A stretch of 60,686 nt of DNA, taken from assembly GCF_007830445.1 (NCBI RefSeq), contig NZ_VLKR01000034.1:1-60686 (forward strand), read 5' to 3'. The position numbers and the translations under genes were made by a program. The notes below the pieces were generated by a model. That model ran no database searches, was not told the origin of the DNA, and saw only the letters and a list, made by a program, of their open reading frames with translations. This stretch comes from Sphingobacterium siyangense (lineage in GTDB: Bacteria; Bacteroidota; Bacteroidia; Sphingobacteriales; Sphingobacteriaceae). Shown here one piece after another: positions 26,729 through 35,105 of this stretch. The first letter of the stretch is position 1. Each line of letters starts with the position of its first letter.

Positions 26729-26863
26729 TTAAATAGATATGCTGCAGGACTTCGCTGCGAAAAAGAATACAGCGAGCCATACGAGTCCTTTGGCCAGAAA
26801 GAAGAGAAATGCTCCAATTCCGGCACGCTTAAGCCATTTAGATTTGTTGTCTTTTTGCTCCAT
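26729..26863 (-). CDS. Small single-helix membrane protein
   Basis: A 44-residue frame: MEQKDNKSKWLKRAG, a hydrophobic helix rich in F, L, A and W (about 16-36), and a short tail with one cysteine. Positive-inside charge distribution and the KWLKRAG-then-helix pattern match tiny membrane proteins common in Sphingobacteriaceae. It lies 29 bp downstream of the haem oxygenase stop, so the two are probably co-transcribed. Function unknown. Confidence 0.6.
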   Translation of the reverse strand: MEQKDNKSKWLKRAGIGAFLFFLAKGLVWLAVFFFAAKSCSISI

Positions 26864-26892
26864 TTATGGGATTAAACACGAACACTCCAATT

Positions 26893-27456
26893 TTAGTTTG
26901 CACTGGCAATAGGAGTGAATACTTCGCCAAAGTTATAAAAAGTTTGGTTAGCAATCTCTACTGCGCGATCATAAGTTGCCGGATCTTCGGAATATTTGTT
27001 CAATACCGCTGTAAATCCAGCCCACATGTCACGGCTATTTTCGCCATAACCTTCAAAAAAAGAAGTTCCTTTGGTAACGCCATATTTGTTGAGCATCTGC
27101 ACGATATACGGACCACCCATGATTGAACCTTCTAGGACATATAATGATGCAAGTGCTTCCTGTACATTTGCTACAGCTGGAGCATTTGCTTCTGGCAGGT
27201 TATCTACGTTGCCACCCAAAGCTTCGATATCGCTTTTGATGTAAGATGAGTTGCGGCGTTCGGCCAAATCTGGCAATACTTCTGCGGTAACAAAAGGAGC
27301 GATACTATCTTCTACGGCGCGGAAATAAGCATAAAAGCCTTTCAATACTTCTGCGTAATCTGCTTCTGAACGAATATTTTTCAATTGGCGCACGATCGTT
27401 CCTTCTACGTTTTGGTGAGCTGCGTGCGTTTGCTCTTTGATATGTTGACTTAACAT
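26893..27456 (-). CDS. Biliverdin-producing haem oxygenase
   Basis: A 187-residue cytoplasmic enzyme that opens the haem ring to biliverdin, iron and CO. The ATG at 27456 (MLSQHIKEQTHAAHQNVEG) places the likely proximal haem ligand at His14 and is preferred over an upstream in-frame start at 27489. The distal helix glycine motif is seen in YVLEGSIMGG, and NSRDMWAGF fits the family's C-terminal part. It would release iron from haem imported by the hmu system further right. Confidence 0.9.
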   Translation of the reverse strand: MLSQHIKEQTHAAHQNVEGTIVRQLKNIRSEADYAEVLKGFYAYFRAVEDSIAPFVTAEVLPDLAERRNSSYIKSDIEALGGNVDNLPEANAPAVANVQEALASLYVLEGSIMGGPYIVQMLNKYGVTKGTSFFEGYGENSRDMWAGFTAVLNKYSEDPATYDRAVEIANQTFYNFGEVFTPIASAN

Positions 27457-27508
27457 GTTCTTATTTTTATTTATAACGATTCTATACAAAGATTCGTATT
27501 TATTTCCA

Positions 27509-27516
27509 CAAATTTA
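27509..27516 (-). promoter_or_regulatory. Possible -7 element for haem oxygenase
   Basis: On the minus strand this reads TAAATTTG, matching TAnnTTTG; a start near 27503 would give a leader of about 47 nt. No clear -33 box is seen. Confidence 0.35.
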
Positions 27517-27646
27517 TGCTGTTTTCTGCTTTATCATCTATGAAAAATGGTAGATTTTAGCGAAAGATATGATCCGCACTATGGTTACCAAAGAAATTAT
27601 GCTTGGAGCAATATAATTGAGCTATGTGAAGTTTCTGGATGATAGG

Positions 27647-27676
27647 AATATTTTCCTTGTGTTGTAGGAAAATATT
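27647..27676 (+). promoter_or_regulatory. Inverted repeat upstream of the toxin-antitoxin operon
   Basis: aatattttcct (27647-27657) and aggaaaatatt (27666-27676) form a perfect 11-bp inverted repeat with an 8-nt spacer, 34 bp before the antitoxin start. Antitoxins of this type usually repress their own operon, so this is a candidate operator. Confidence 0.5.
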
Positions 27677-27710
27677 TAGTAATTTTAAGTGGAATAAAAT
27701 TTGAGACAAA

Positions 27711-28151
27711 ATGACAACGCTTTCATTAAATAGCAAACAGAAAAAGATAATAAAGGAAATACCTCCCGTAGGGGATTCTTCTGGTATTTATTTCTATACT
27801 GTCAAGTCAAATTTTGATTCAGAATTCATTCTAATATTAGACAATATCATTGGATTGAATGATATTACGTTGTCTAAATGGTTGAATATTACGCCGAGAA
27901 CTTTCCGGAATTACAAAAATAACAACGAATTGATCCTAAAGGATAATATTAAAGAGCATATCATTCTTATTTTATCACTTTATAAACACGGTATTGAAGT
28001 GTTTGGTCATGTTGAAAATTTTGAGGCATGGTTGTCCGAGAAGAATTATCTATTGGATAATTGTACACCGGCTAGTTTTTTGGAAACGATTTCAGGTATC
28101 AAATTTATAGATAACAGACTTACTGCAATGGAGTTTGGTGAAAATGTTTAA
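27711..28151 (+). CDS. Xre/MbcA/ParS-family antitoxin
   Basis: A 146-residue protein. The first two thirds contain a helix-turn-helix-like stretch LSKWLNITPRTFRNYKN. The C-terminal part (ILSLYKHGIEVFGHVENFEAW, then a N-C-T-P-A-S-F-L motif and a final G) is the DUF2384 toxin-binding domain of Xre/MbcA/ParS antitoxins. It is followed 2 bp later by a RES-domain toxin, the usual antitoxin-first order. It should bind DNA to repress the operon and cover the toxin's active site. Confidence 0.92.
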   Translation: MTTLSLNSKQKKIIKEIPPVGDSSGIYFYTVKSNFDSEFILILDNIIGLNDITLSKWLNITPRTFRNYKNNNELILKDNIKEHIILILSLYKHGIEVFGHVENFEAWLSEKNYLLDNCTPASFLETISGIKFIDNRLTAMEFGENV

Positions 28152-28153
28152 AC

Positions 28154-28606
28154 ATGTTGGTATATAATATACGTAAGTCTAGATATGCCAATACACTGCA
28201 GGCATCGGGAGTAGCCAATCGGTGGAACAAAGATGATGAGTACGTAATTTATACAGGTGAATCCATCGCATTGTCGACTCTGGAGCTTGTAGCGCACCGT
28301 AGTTCGATTATCATTAGATCCGATTACAAGTTGCTGTTTATTCAATTAGCAATTGAAGAGTCAGATATTACAGTCGTGACCATTAATAACTTGCCCAAAA
28401 ACTGGAAATCGATTGAAAGCTACCCAGCTCTTCAAGAAATTGGGTCAAAATGGTATAAAGAAAGAAAAACATTGCTTCTCCAAGTACCTTCTGCACTAGT
28501 TCCTTGGGAGCATAATTATTTAATCAATACTTCGCACCCCGCATTTTCCAGTAAGGTGAGCATTCTTTCCACCGAAGATTATATCTGGGACAATAGACTC
28601 TTGTAG
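28154..28606 (+). CDS. RES-domain toxin (NAD-degrading family)
   Basis: A 150-residue RES protein. The family's active-site residues can be placed at Arg23 (ANRWNKDDEYVIYTGES), Glu44 (STLELVAH) and Ser113 (VPSALVPWEHNYLIN), followed by S-H-P. RES toxins such as MbcT split or phosphorolyse NAD+ and arrest growth unless bound by the partner antitoxin. The full-length, intact motifs suggest an active toxin. It starts 2 bp after the antitoxin stop. Confidence 0.92.
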   Translation: MLVYNIRKSRYANTLQASGVANRWNKDDEYVIYTGESIALSTLELVAHRSSIIIRSDYKLLFIQLAIEESDITVVTINNLPKNWKSIESYPALQEIGSKWYKERKTLLLQVPSALVPWEHNYLINTSHPAFSSKVSILSTEDYIWDNRLL

Positions 28607-28754
28607 TCCTTTTCAAAGCTTTTGTAATCTCCTGTCCAGCTTCATGTAACTACGCGAATAGTCATCTGCTGTCAAGTTTATACGCAAAGCATATGACCAA
28701 TATGCCCGTATACTTGGTTTTTAATATGAGCATCTACAGTCGGATCGCTTCTCA

Positions 28755-30002
28755 TTACTTTAACCTAAAATTTGTTTTAAGTAGCAAATTTTCTTCTGCT
28801 GGCATCGAAAAATAAGTAACCGACGAAATTGCTGTGAGATTTTCGTCTTTTGTAATGTCTTTTAGCGCTGCTGCAAGCCAGGCTTCTTTTGGATCCCCGG
28901 GATGGCGGGATGTTTCTACCGGAGCTAAGGCCAGGTCGACGGGGATGCCATCAAAATAATCACACCAGCCATTGGCATTCCGGATGAGAAATGAAGCCAG
29001 GTATACATCGCAATCTCCTATGTGGACTGAAAAAAAACCTACAGGTTTGCCAAAAGTCTGCTGGCCAATCAGGCGTATCGGAATATAAGGTTTGAAGCTG
29101 CTGATCAGTAATTCACTTGCCGAAGCCGTGCGTTCAGATACAATGCATGATAGCTGCTGTAGTGAATTGAAATGTCCCTTTTTGATAAAATAATGCGTAT
29201 TGGCTTTTTCACTATAATCTACATCGGCGAGGGTGGCAGGGCGTCCTTTGTATTGAACCACTTTGCCATTGGCATCCAGATAGGGTTGTTTGAGGAGTAG
29301 TTTTGCTTTGCCTTGCTGTACATTCGGATGAAATTGCTCGCTGAACATAACTTTTTTATCCAGTTTGGCTGGGCTAATGAGGTTGGCTAAATATTCTGCG
29401 GTCTCCACATAACCACCACCGTTATGACGTAGATCGAGGATGAGATGAGTAACTTGCTTTTGAGCCAGTTCGGCTGCAAGCTGATCCAGTTCGGCCTTTA
29501 CTGTCTGGAGCTGGGGAAAGGAGGGAATGTAAACATAAGCAATCCGTTTGTTTCCAACAGACCAGTAGGACAGGTGTGTAGCATACCTGTAGGGTGTTTC
29601 TATGCTGGCTATGTGACCACTACTTTTCTTGTCGTTACGACGACGCTCCAAATATGAATATTTGGGTTTATTGGGGATGGTCGACAATTCGTAAGGTCTA
29701 TCTTTCTTGTGCAAAGCGTATTGGCTGAGCGCAAAAAGTGCCCGCTCATAAGCCGTTTGTTCGGGGTCTATCTGTGCATATTTCGTCCGCGGATCAAAAG
29801 TGCTATATGATGGGAGAGATTCCTGCCAGCGATATAGCTGTTTGGCATACAGGTAGATTGAGTCGAGAGTCAATTCTTTTTTTGTTCCTGTTTTTGGACT
29901 AATAAATTCATCGGGCAGAGTTGTTGTTTTACCGCCGTTCTGACAAGCTGTTATAGCAGTTATTGTAACTAATAGACCAACTATTTGGCTGATTCGACTC
30001 AT
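28755..30002 (-). CDS. S41-family peptidase lipoprotein
   Basis: A 415-residue lipoprotein (lipobox T-A-C after residue 18). The C-terminal half is a tail-specific protease (S41) domain: RIAYVYIPSFP, LILDLRHNGGGYVETAEYLA, and the nucleophile serine in ERTASASELLISSF, followed by IGQQTFGKPVG. No PDZ domain can be seen between signal and catalytic domain. It probably acts in the periplasm or at the cell surface. It stands 197 bp downstream of the di-haem peroxidase gene on the same strand but behind a hairpin, so it is probably a separate unit. Confidence 0.88.
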   Translation of the reverse strand: MSRISQIVGLLVTITAITACQNGGKTTTLPDEFISPKTGTKKELTLDSIYLYAKQLYRWQESLPSYSTFDPRTKYAQIDPEQTAYERALFALSQYALHKKDRPYELSTIPNKPKYSYLERRRNDKKSSGHIASIETPYRYATHLSYWSVGNKRIAYVYIPSFPQLQTVKAELDQLAAELAQKQVTHLILDLRHNGGGYVETAEYLANLISPAKLDKKVMFSEQFHPNVQQGKAKLLLKQPYLDANGKVVQYKGRPATLADVDYSEKANTHYFIKKGHFNSLQQLSCIVSERTASASELLISSFKPYIPIRLIGQQTFGKPVGFFSVHIGDCDVYLASFLIRNANGWCDYFDGIPVDLALAPVETSRHPGDPKEAWLAAALKDITKDENLTAISSVTYFSMPAEENLLLKTNFRLK

Positions 30003-30107
30003 TATATAATGTGCATTTTGTTCCTTGTCCTTGTAGTTGATTCGCTACAAAATGGATAATTATCTGAAATTTAATACTTTTTTACTTTTTTATTTAATAT
30101 AAAAGTC

Positions 30108-30196
30108 TAAATTTGTGCCAATTTATTTAATTTTTGATGCCTCCGCTACTGTGGAGTACTCAAATGTCCCAAAGGTATCCCCTTTGGGATTTTTTA
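30108..30196 (+). ncRNA. Possible small plus-strand RNA with terminator
   Basis: A -7 match (TAAATTTG, 30108-30115) is followed, about 50 nt on, by a strong plus-direction terminator: tcccaaagg (30167-30175) with cctttggga (30181-30189), then a T run. Both neighbouring genes are on the minus strand, so this terminator has no coding gene to end. An RNA of about 75 nt with a small first hairpin (30141-30156) is possible. No good -33 box is seen. Confidence 0.3.
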
Positions 30197-30198
30197 TT

Positions 30199-31341
30199 TT
30201 AGGGCAATACTGGCCGCTCGGTCTTAGTCGGTACGCTCGATAAGCTCTCCAAAAAAACCAAGATATTTTCCTGTTCTTTACTGCTCAATCGTACATTTTG
30301 AATATGCGGCGATAAGGTGCCATTGATCTGTTGTCCTGTCTTTTGGGGCATGCCCTGACTCAGCAGGTTGATCAGTTCACCTAAGCTCGAAATACTACCA
30401 TTGTGCAGGTAGGGTGCAGTATGGATCACATTGCGCAGTCCCGGCGTGCGAAATTTACCTTTGTCTGTTTCCAGTCCTGTTGCCTCAAAGCGACCATTGT
30501 CCAAGACACCTTTGCTGGTAACAGCATAACCCAGGTTATGAAAATCGAGATCGGTAAAGAAGGCACCATTATGGCAGTTGATACATTTTCCTTTGGTTCG
30601 AAACAGATGGAGGCCTTCAAGCTGTGCATCGTTTAATGCCTGGTAATCTCCTTTGATAAAACGGTCAAAGGCGGTTTCGCCACTACTAATTGATCTTGAA
30701 TACGCTGCTATGGCATCCAGCAATCCTTCGACGCTCATCGTCTGGCTCGAATAAGCCGCCTCATATAAACGAAGGTAGCCTGGTATAGCTTGCAGCTTAG
30801 CGGGTAAAGCAGCTGTATTGCCGCCCATTTCGATGGGGGAGTTGATGGCTTCGGCGATCTGCTCTCGATAAGTCATTGCGCGGCCATCGTGGAAGAGTTT
30901 GCCTTCCAGGTACCAGGCATTTTCCATGGAAGGTGTATTGCGGTGATGCAGTGCGATACCATCTGCCGTTGTTTTTTGGTCGATCCAGTAGGTGTCCGGA
31001 TTATGACATGAAGCGCAAGTCTTCATGCCATTACCGGTGCGGGGGTCGAAAAATAAGGCTTTGCCAAGTGCTATTAGCTCGGCCTTATCTTTCGATGGGT
31101 TTTCGGGTAAAGCGGCCAGTTCACGTACCTTGATATTGTTGTACCAAGCGGCAGCTGGCCATTTTTCTGCCGATTTACTATATTGTTGGCGTAAGGTTTC
31201 TTCTGGCAAAGTAGGAGCTGTAGGCTCTTCTGGAACAGAAGCGCTCTTGCTGCAACTGCATAGTATCAGTGCCACGAAACATGCTACGATCAATTGCCTT
31301 CCGTGATAGCGAAAATACGCGCTCAAAAATATCCTAGGCAA
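30199..31341 (-). CDS. Di-haem cytochrome c peroxidase (MauG/CcpA family) lipoprotein
   Basis: A 380-residue protein with a lipoprotein-type signal (I-L-C-S-C-S). Two c-type haem sites are present: C-A-S-C-H at 109-113 and C-I-N-C-H at 253-257. LGKALFFDPRTGNGMKTC and FRTPGLRNVIHTAPYLHNG are standard for the family. Members reduce H2O2 or, in the MauG and MbnH branch, oxidise residues of a partner protein. It starts 8 bp after the upstream lipoprotein stop, so it belongs to the haem-uptake operon. Its role there is open. Confidence 0.92.
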   Translation of the reverse strand: MPRIFLSAYFRYHGRQLIVACFVALILCSCSKSASVPEEPTAPTLPEETLRQQYSKSAEKWPAAAWYNNIKVRELAALPENPSKDKAELIALGKALFFDPRTGNGMKTCASCHNPDTYWIDQKTTADGIALHHRNTPSMENAWYLEGKLFHDGRAMTYREQIAEAINSPIEMGGNTAALPAKLQAIPGYLRLYEAAYSSQTMSVEGLLDAIAAYSRSISSGETAFDRFIKGDYQALNDAQLEGLHLFRTKGKCINCHNGAFFTDLDFHNLGYAVTSKGVLDNGRFEATGLETDKGKFRTPGLRNVIHTAPYLHNGSISSLGELINLLSQGMPQKTGQQINGTLSPHIQNVRLSSKEQENILVFLESLSSVPTKTERPVLP

Positions 31342-31349
31342 GACGTTAA

Positions 31350-32327
31350 TTAATTTAAAGTGATACTAAAATCACCTTCTGACAATAACTTCCCGTTTTT
31401 ATCCATCATCTTCAAGGATTTAATTGCGTTTCCCTGTACAGATACGGGAATGGGTAGCTTTATTGTCATCGTTGCAACATCAAACACTACATTGTTGATA
31501 GTATATTCGTTATTGAGGTTATCAGTCGCTATAAAATGGTCAAAATCTGCCTTGAAATAAAGTTCATAAGTCTCTTTACTATTTATGTTCAGCACCAGGT
31601 CGCCGCCCTTTTTGCCAGTATAAAACATACCTTGCCATTGTATGACGTTGTATAATGTTGGTAAGAATACTTCAAAAGCATCGGTGAGTTTCGTGTAACG
31701 TCCGGAGATCAGTTTGATGTGGTATTTGCCTGGTTTGAGATCTTCTGGAGTATTAAATTGTGCGATAAAAGATGTTGGAGGTTGAGAAAAAGAAAGTAAG
31801 GTCTCTTTTCCATCCTTATCGACCAGATAGCCCTTGGTTTGCGCCTCGTCTGGCAAAATATTTTCTCCTCGTATTACCAAATCCTCATTTTTTGGGTAAC
31901 TAAGGTAATATTTGCCTTCGAGCAGATTCATTTCTGCCTGTACCAGCGGCTGGTTGTACTGGAATACCAATGTATAATTTTTGCTGGAACCATCTTGTGC
32001 CCGTACGGTATAGGTAATTGGTTTTTCAGATTGCAATTGTATAGCGGTACCAGATGCAGGCGTAATCGTAGCTAATTCCGAAATTTTAATCGTAGGTGTA
32101 ATGCTTTCGGGTTGCTCCACTAAGGGTGGCCAATATAGGATAATCTGGTCATTCACAATACTGGCTGACAAGGTTTTGCCATCAGCATCCTGAATGCTAA
32201 AGGATTCGATGTCGTTGTAGGGTAGGCTGGGGTATTCGGTTTTACAGGACCAGCATGTTAATGCTAGCATAAAAATAGCTAGGAATTGAATGATATGTAT
32301 TTGTTTTTTCAAAAATGAGTGTTGCAT
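31350..32327 (-). CDS. Lipoprotein with DUF5018-like repeats, haem operon
   Basis: A 325-residue lipoprotein (signal ending C-W-S-C). The stretch ITYTVRAQDGSSKNYTLVF is the recurring T-Y-T-V-x-A-x-D-G-x-x-K-x-Y-T pattern of DUF5018-like, immunoglobulin-like folds. The C-terminal two thirds look like two more beta-sandwich domains (DLVIRGENILPDEA, LKPGKYHIKLISGRY), similar in plan to the protein at 33070. Probably a surface-exposed binding protein. It is separated by 105 bp from the upstream gene and by 8 bp from the peroxidase. Confidence 0.65.
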   Translation of the reverse strand: MQHSFLKKQIHIIQFLAIFMLALTCWSCKTEYPSLPYNDIESFSIQDADGKTLSASIVNDQIILYWPPLVEQPESITPTIKISELATITPASGTAIQLQSEKPITYTVRAQDGSSKNYTLVFQYNQPLVQAEMNLLEGKYYLSYPKNEDLVIRGENILPDEAQTKGYLVDKDGKETLLSFSQPPTSFIAQFNTPEDLKPGKYHIKLISGRYTKLTDAFEVFLPTLYNVIQWQGMFYTGKKGGDLVLNINSKETYELYFKADFDHFIATDNLNNEYTINNVVFDVATMTIKLPIPVSVQGNAIKSLKMMDKNGKLLSEGDFSITLN

Positions 32328-32432
32328 AATTTTTTTTGGTTAAAAAATCGTTATGCGGATGATGATTAGGTTATAAAGATCCGCAACCCATCCACCAGGT
32401 TGCGGAATCTTTCATTCATTAAATAGGAAGGA

Positions 32433-33002
32433 CTATAATGCCTTAACTTCGATATTGGTATCTGCTTTTACTTGTAATTGACCTGCCACTACTTGTTGGC
32501 CAACATTTGTAAAATTAATTAACTTAACAGCATACGAAGCTCCGGAAGAATTTCCGACCAACACTGTCAAAGGTTGGATTGCTTGGTTTGCATGGCTATC
32601 TAAATCATATTCATACCATTCGCCACTACCCTGTGATGATACTGGAGTCGCTGTTGCCCAATCTGATGCTGTAACGGAAGCGATGTCTTTTGCTACCGTT
32701 CTGATCGAATAAGATCCATTAGCCTTGATCGAACCATTTACATGGCTAAAGAATGCAACTTGGCCAGAGCTACTTAAGCTTTGTGCACCTGTAGCAAGGT
32801 CGACATATACTGCAGGCCAAGTTGCTGCAGCTGCTGGGCTCCACCATTGACCTACAACAGTGTAGTTACTATTTGCCTTAGCTTGGTTCAGCGCTAAAGG
32901 AGCTGTTGCTGATTCTGTTGTTGGGGCTGCTGCCCATACTGCTGCCGATAGCACAGTCACGGCCATCGCTGATTTTAAGATAGTTTTGATGTTTGAGTTC
33001 AT
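32433..33002 (-). CDS. Small secreted HmuY-like protein
   Basis: A 189-residue protein with an alanine-rich signal peptide (about 1-25, ending A-V-W-A-A) and no lipobox. The segment GEWYEYDLDSHANQAI followed by S-Y-A-V-K-L-I-N-F lines up with the C-terminal part of the HmuY-like protein at 35759 (DGWFRYSLSTHIMKAL, then YAKLQLIN). A good A/G-rich site (aggagatctcaac) precedes the ATG. It may be a released haem-binding protein. The match is by eye; its N-terminal half (VVGQWWSPAAAATW) is not recognised. Confidence 0.5.
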   Translation of the reverse strand: MNSNIKTILKSAMAVTVLSAAVWAAAPTTESATAPLALNQAKANSNYTVVGQWWSPAAAATWPAVYVDLATGAQSLSSSGQVAFFSHVNGSIKANGSYSIRTVAKDIASVTASDWATATPVSSQGSGEWYEYDLDSHANQAIQPLTVLVGNSSGASYAVKLINFTNVGQQVVAGQLQVKADTNIEVKAL

Positions 33003-33069
33003 GTTGAGATCTCCTCTTGTTTTAATTTATTTAATTTTGATGCCACCATGGCATACTGTGGATGCTTGT

Positions 33070-34056
33070 TTATGATTCCGTTATTGTACTTGGAGACAAC
33101 TGTGTCTTTACAACATCGGCCCAGTCTTTAAATTGGAATTTGATCTGTAAGTTATCAAAGGTTCCGATTGGAAGATTTGTTGGTAAGGAAACCGTCATTT
33201 CGGTACGGTTATAAGATTTAATGGTCAATGGATAATCCTTTCCATTGAGCGTCATAATAACAGCTGTCGGATCTAAAATCACTTTATCTAAGTTGGCTTT
33301 AATGGTCCAGTCCTTATTTTTTGCCAAATTTAGACCCGATAAGCTAACAATTACATCGGGTTGACGATATGTAATTTTGAGCGGATTGGCTAATGTAATG
33401 GTATGGTTGATGTTGGTCACCTCTACATCATAAGTGCCTGCTTTAATATCGGATGGAATGCGGTTTTCCCGTTCGGTACCCGTATAGCTTAATTGGTATC
33501 CAATCACCGAAACTTTCAAGCTATTGGGCGTAGCCATCTTAAATCGCTCCTTGGTTTCTTGATTAATCAATGCAATACTCACCAATGAAGGATTGGTATG
33601 CATAAAGGTTCCATTAATCGCCGGGAAACCAGCGCCAGGACCTTTTGTAAGCGAGATAGAAGATGTCGATGCAAAAGTCGCTTCAAAAGATGGTGTACTT
33701 TGTAATTCAATCTTTAAGCTATAGGTTCTTGTGGTACCTGTAGCGGACTTTACGGTATACGTCTGGTTTTTTTCATCTGTTTTAACAGGTAAAATTTCTT
33801 CGGCTATACTCGCTCCATTGGAGAGTGTAATGCTCGGATCTATCACCAATAGCCCATAATAGTAAGGGACATATACCGTAATGGTATTGGCCTCATTGTC
33901 GATGGCTCCATAAATAACTTCGTCATTTGGAAGATTGGTGACTTTGTATTCCAGTATTTTGTCTGCTGGAAGTAAGGCTAATTCTTCCGTTTTGGTGCAG
34001 CGGGTTAGCAGCAATCCTACAAAAAGGAAGCTTAAAATGCTGTATATTCTTTTCAT
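33070..34056 (-). CDS. Lipoprotein with immunoglobulin-like domains, haem operon
   Basis: A 328-residue lipoprotein (lipobox L-L-T-R-C). Residues about 35-120 form a DUF5018-like domain with TYTVKSATGTTRTYSLKI. Two further beta-sandwich domains follow, each ending in a P-x-x-I-K-A-G-T-Y-D-V-E-V-type or LPTNLPIGTFDNLQI strand typical of IPT/TIG-like folds. Probably surface-exposed and in the same operon as HmuY-like proteins; it shares its plan with the protein at 31350, suggesting an old duplication. Ligand unknown. Confidence 0.65.
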   Translation of the reverse strand: MKRIYSILSFLFVGLLLTRCTKTEELALLPADKILEYKVTNLPNDEVIYGAIDNEANTITVYVPYYYGLLVIDPSITLSNGASIAEEILPVKTDEKNQTYTVKSATGTTRTYSLKIELQSTPSFEATFASTSSISLTKGPGAGFPAINGTFMHTNPSLVSIALINQETKERFKMATPNSLKVSVIGYQLSYTGTERENRIPSDIKAGTYDVEVTNINHTITLANPLKITYRQPDVIVSLSGLNLAKNKDWTIKANLDKVILDPTAVIMTLNGKDYPLTIKSYNRTEMTVSLPTNLPIGTFDNLQIKFQFKDWADVVKTQLSPSTITES

Positions 34057-34094
34057 GTTAGTTAGTGTCTAATAAGTAAGCTATGCTTATTTTT

Positions 34095-34832
34095 TTAGTT
34101 AGCGATTGTAAATTTGGTACTACCAGCTTTGGCAAGTACATATTGGAAAGAAAAGTAGGGTGTAGGCGAATTTGTATACCAATCCTTCGAATCGAGCAGA
34201 TCTTTGTAAATGCTTTGCATTTTGATCTTAGCATAGTTTCCATTCGCCGTACGGACGACTAGGGTATGATCTTCTATAGGCCAACAAACGTGTTTTTTGT
34301 TTTCAGCACCACCGCCTTTGAACGTACCGTTAAAATCATACAGATACCAGCCCAAACCTTCTCCAAAATCACCGGAGTTATCAGTACCGTATGCTTTTTC
34401 ACCTTTGCGGAACTCCGCATCTGAAGGAATATCGATTACATCTTCAAACTTTTTCTCGACAATCAGCACACCACCTTTGCCTGGACCACCTTTACCAAAT
34501 CCGTTTGCTGTGTTGTTGCAGTTGATAAAGCTGCGGAATATCCCCGAAAATGACATATCCCAGCGGGCGGTACCCACGTAGTCGGATGTAACGGCTTTGT
34601 TCTGCTCTAAGCTGTAATATATTGGCGATTGCTCTGTTGTAGGTTCACTTCCCGAAGGTAGGTCTTCTCCGAAATTCTTAACCGTAATCAAGCGGTTGAA
34701 CATCGTTTCCGGAGTTATGGGATCAGGTTCGGGCTCTACCACAGGGGCGCTCTTGCTACAGGCCCCCAACACAATTAAAAATGCCAATACCGGTATGAAT
34801 TTTAATAGGTTACTGCGTTTCTTTATTTTCAT
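34095..34832 (-). CDS. HmuY-family haem-binding lipoprotein
   Basis: A 245-residue lipoprotein (lipobox V-L-G-A-C). Central RWDMSFSGIFRSFINCNN, the glycine-rich GFGKGGPGKGGVLIV, then GLGWYLYDF, DHTLVVRTANGNYAKIKMQS and the final PYFSFQYVLAKAG form the ordered pattern of HmuY proteins, which take haem from host proteins and pass it to a TonB receptor. It lies in the haem operon with another HmuY member at 35759. A possible iron-regulator box lies about 80 bp upstream. Confidence 0.85.
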   Translation of the reverse strand: MKIKKRSNLLKFIPVLAFLIVLGACSKSAPVVEPEPDPITPETMFNRLITVKNFGEDLPSGSEPTTEQSPIYYSLEQNKAVTSDYVGTARWDMSFSGIFRSFINCNNTANGFGKGGPGKGGVLIVEKKFEDVIDIPSDAEFRKGEKAYGTDNSGDFGEGLGWYLYDFNGTFKGGGAENKKHVCWPIEDHTLVVRTANGNYAKIKMQSIYKDLLDSKDWYTNSPTPYFSFQYVLAKAGSTKFTIAN

Positions 34833-34909
34833 TGTTACTAGTTTTTTGTGTTAGTCGATACTTTGTCCCTTTTCTATACATGTAGTAGGGCTGTTAGTAT
34901 GTTATTTTT

Positions 34910-34928
34910 ATTTAAATTGATTCTAAAT
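34910..34928. promoter_or_regulatory. Candidate iron-regulator (Fur-like) box
   Basis: ATTTAAATTGATTCTAAAT is a 19-bp imperfect palindrome with 7 of 9 pairs matching. The right half TTCTAAAT recurs at 38959-38966 before the TonB receptor gene. Assignment to Fur is inference from shape and context. Confidence 0.4.
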
Positions 34929-35015
34929 AATAGTAAAGATAAAATCTTTTGCTGATAAAGTGTGTATGAAAATTGGTATTTAATATATTTTTTTCGGTTT
35001 TTGATTTTTGGTTAA

Positions 35016-35047
35016 CAAAGGCAGCTGGAATTTTAACCAGCTGCTTT
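35016..35047. terminator. Intergenic hairpin in the haem operon
   Basis: caaaggcagctgg (35016-35028) pairs with ccagctgctttg (35036-35047) with a single bulged G. It lies in the 273-bp gap between the lipoprotein gene ending at 35106 and the HmuY gene starting at 34832. No T run follows, so it may be a partial terminator or a processing site that sets different expression of the two parts. Confidence 0.4.
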
Positions 35048-35105
35048 GCTAGTATGTTTCTTTAGACCTTCTCAATAGACCTTCTCAAACTTATATTTCA
35101 GTTTA

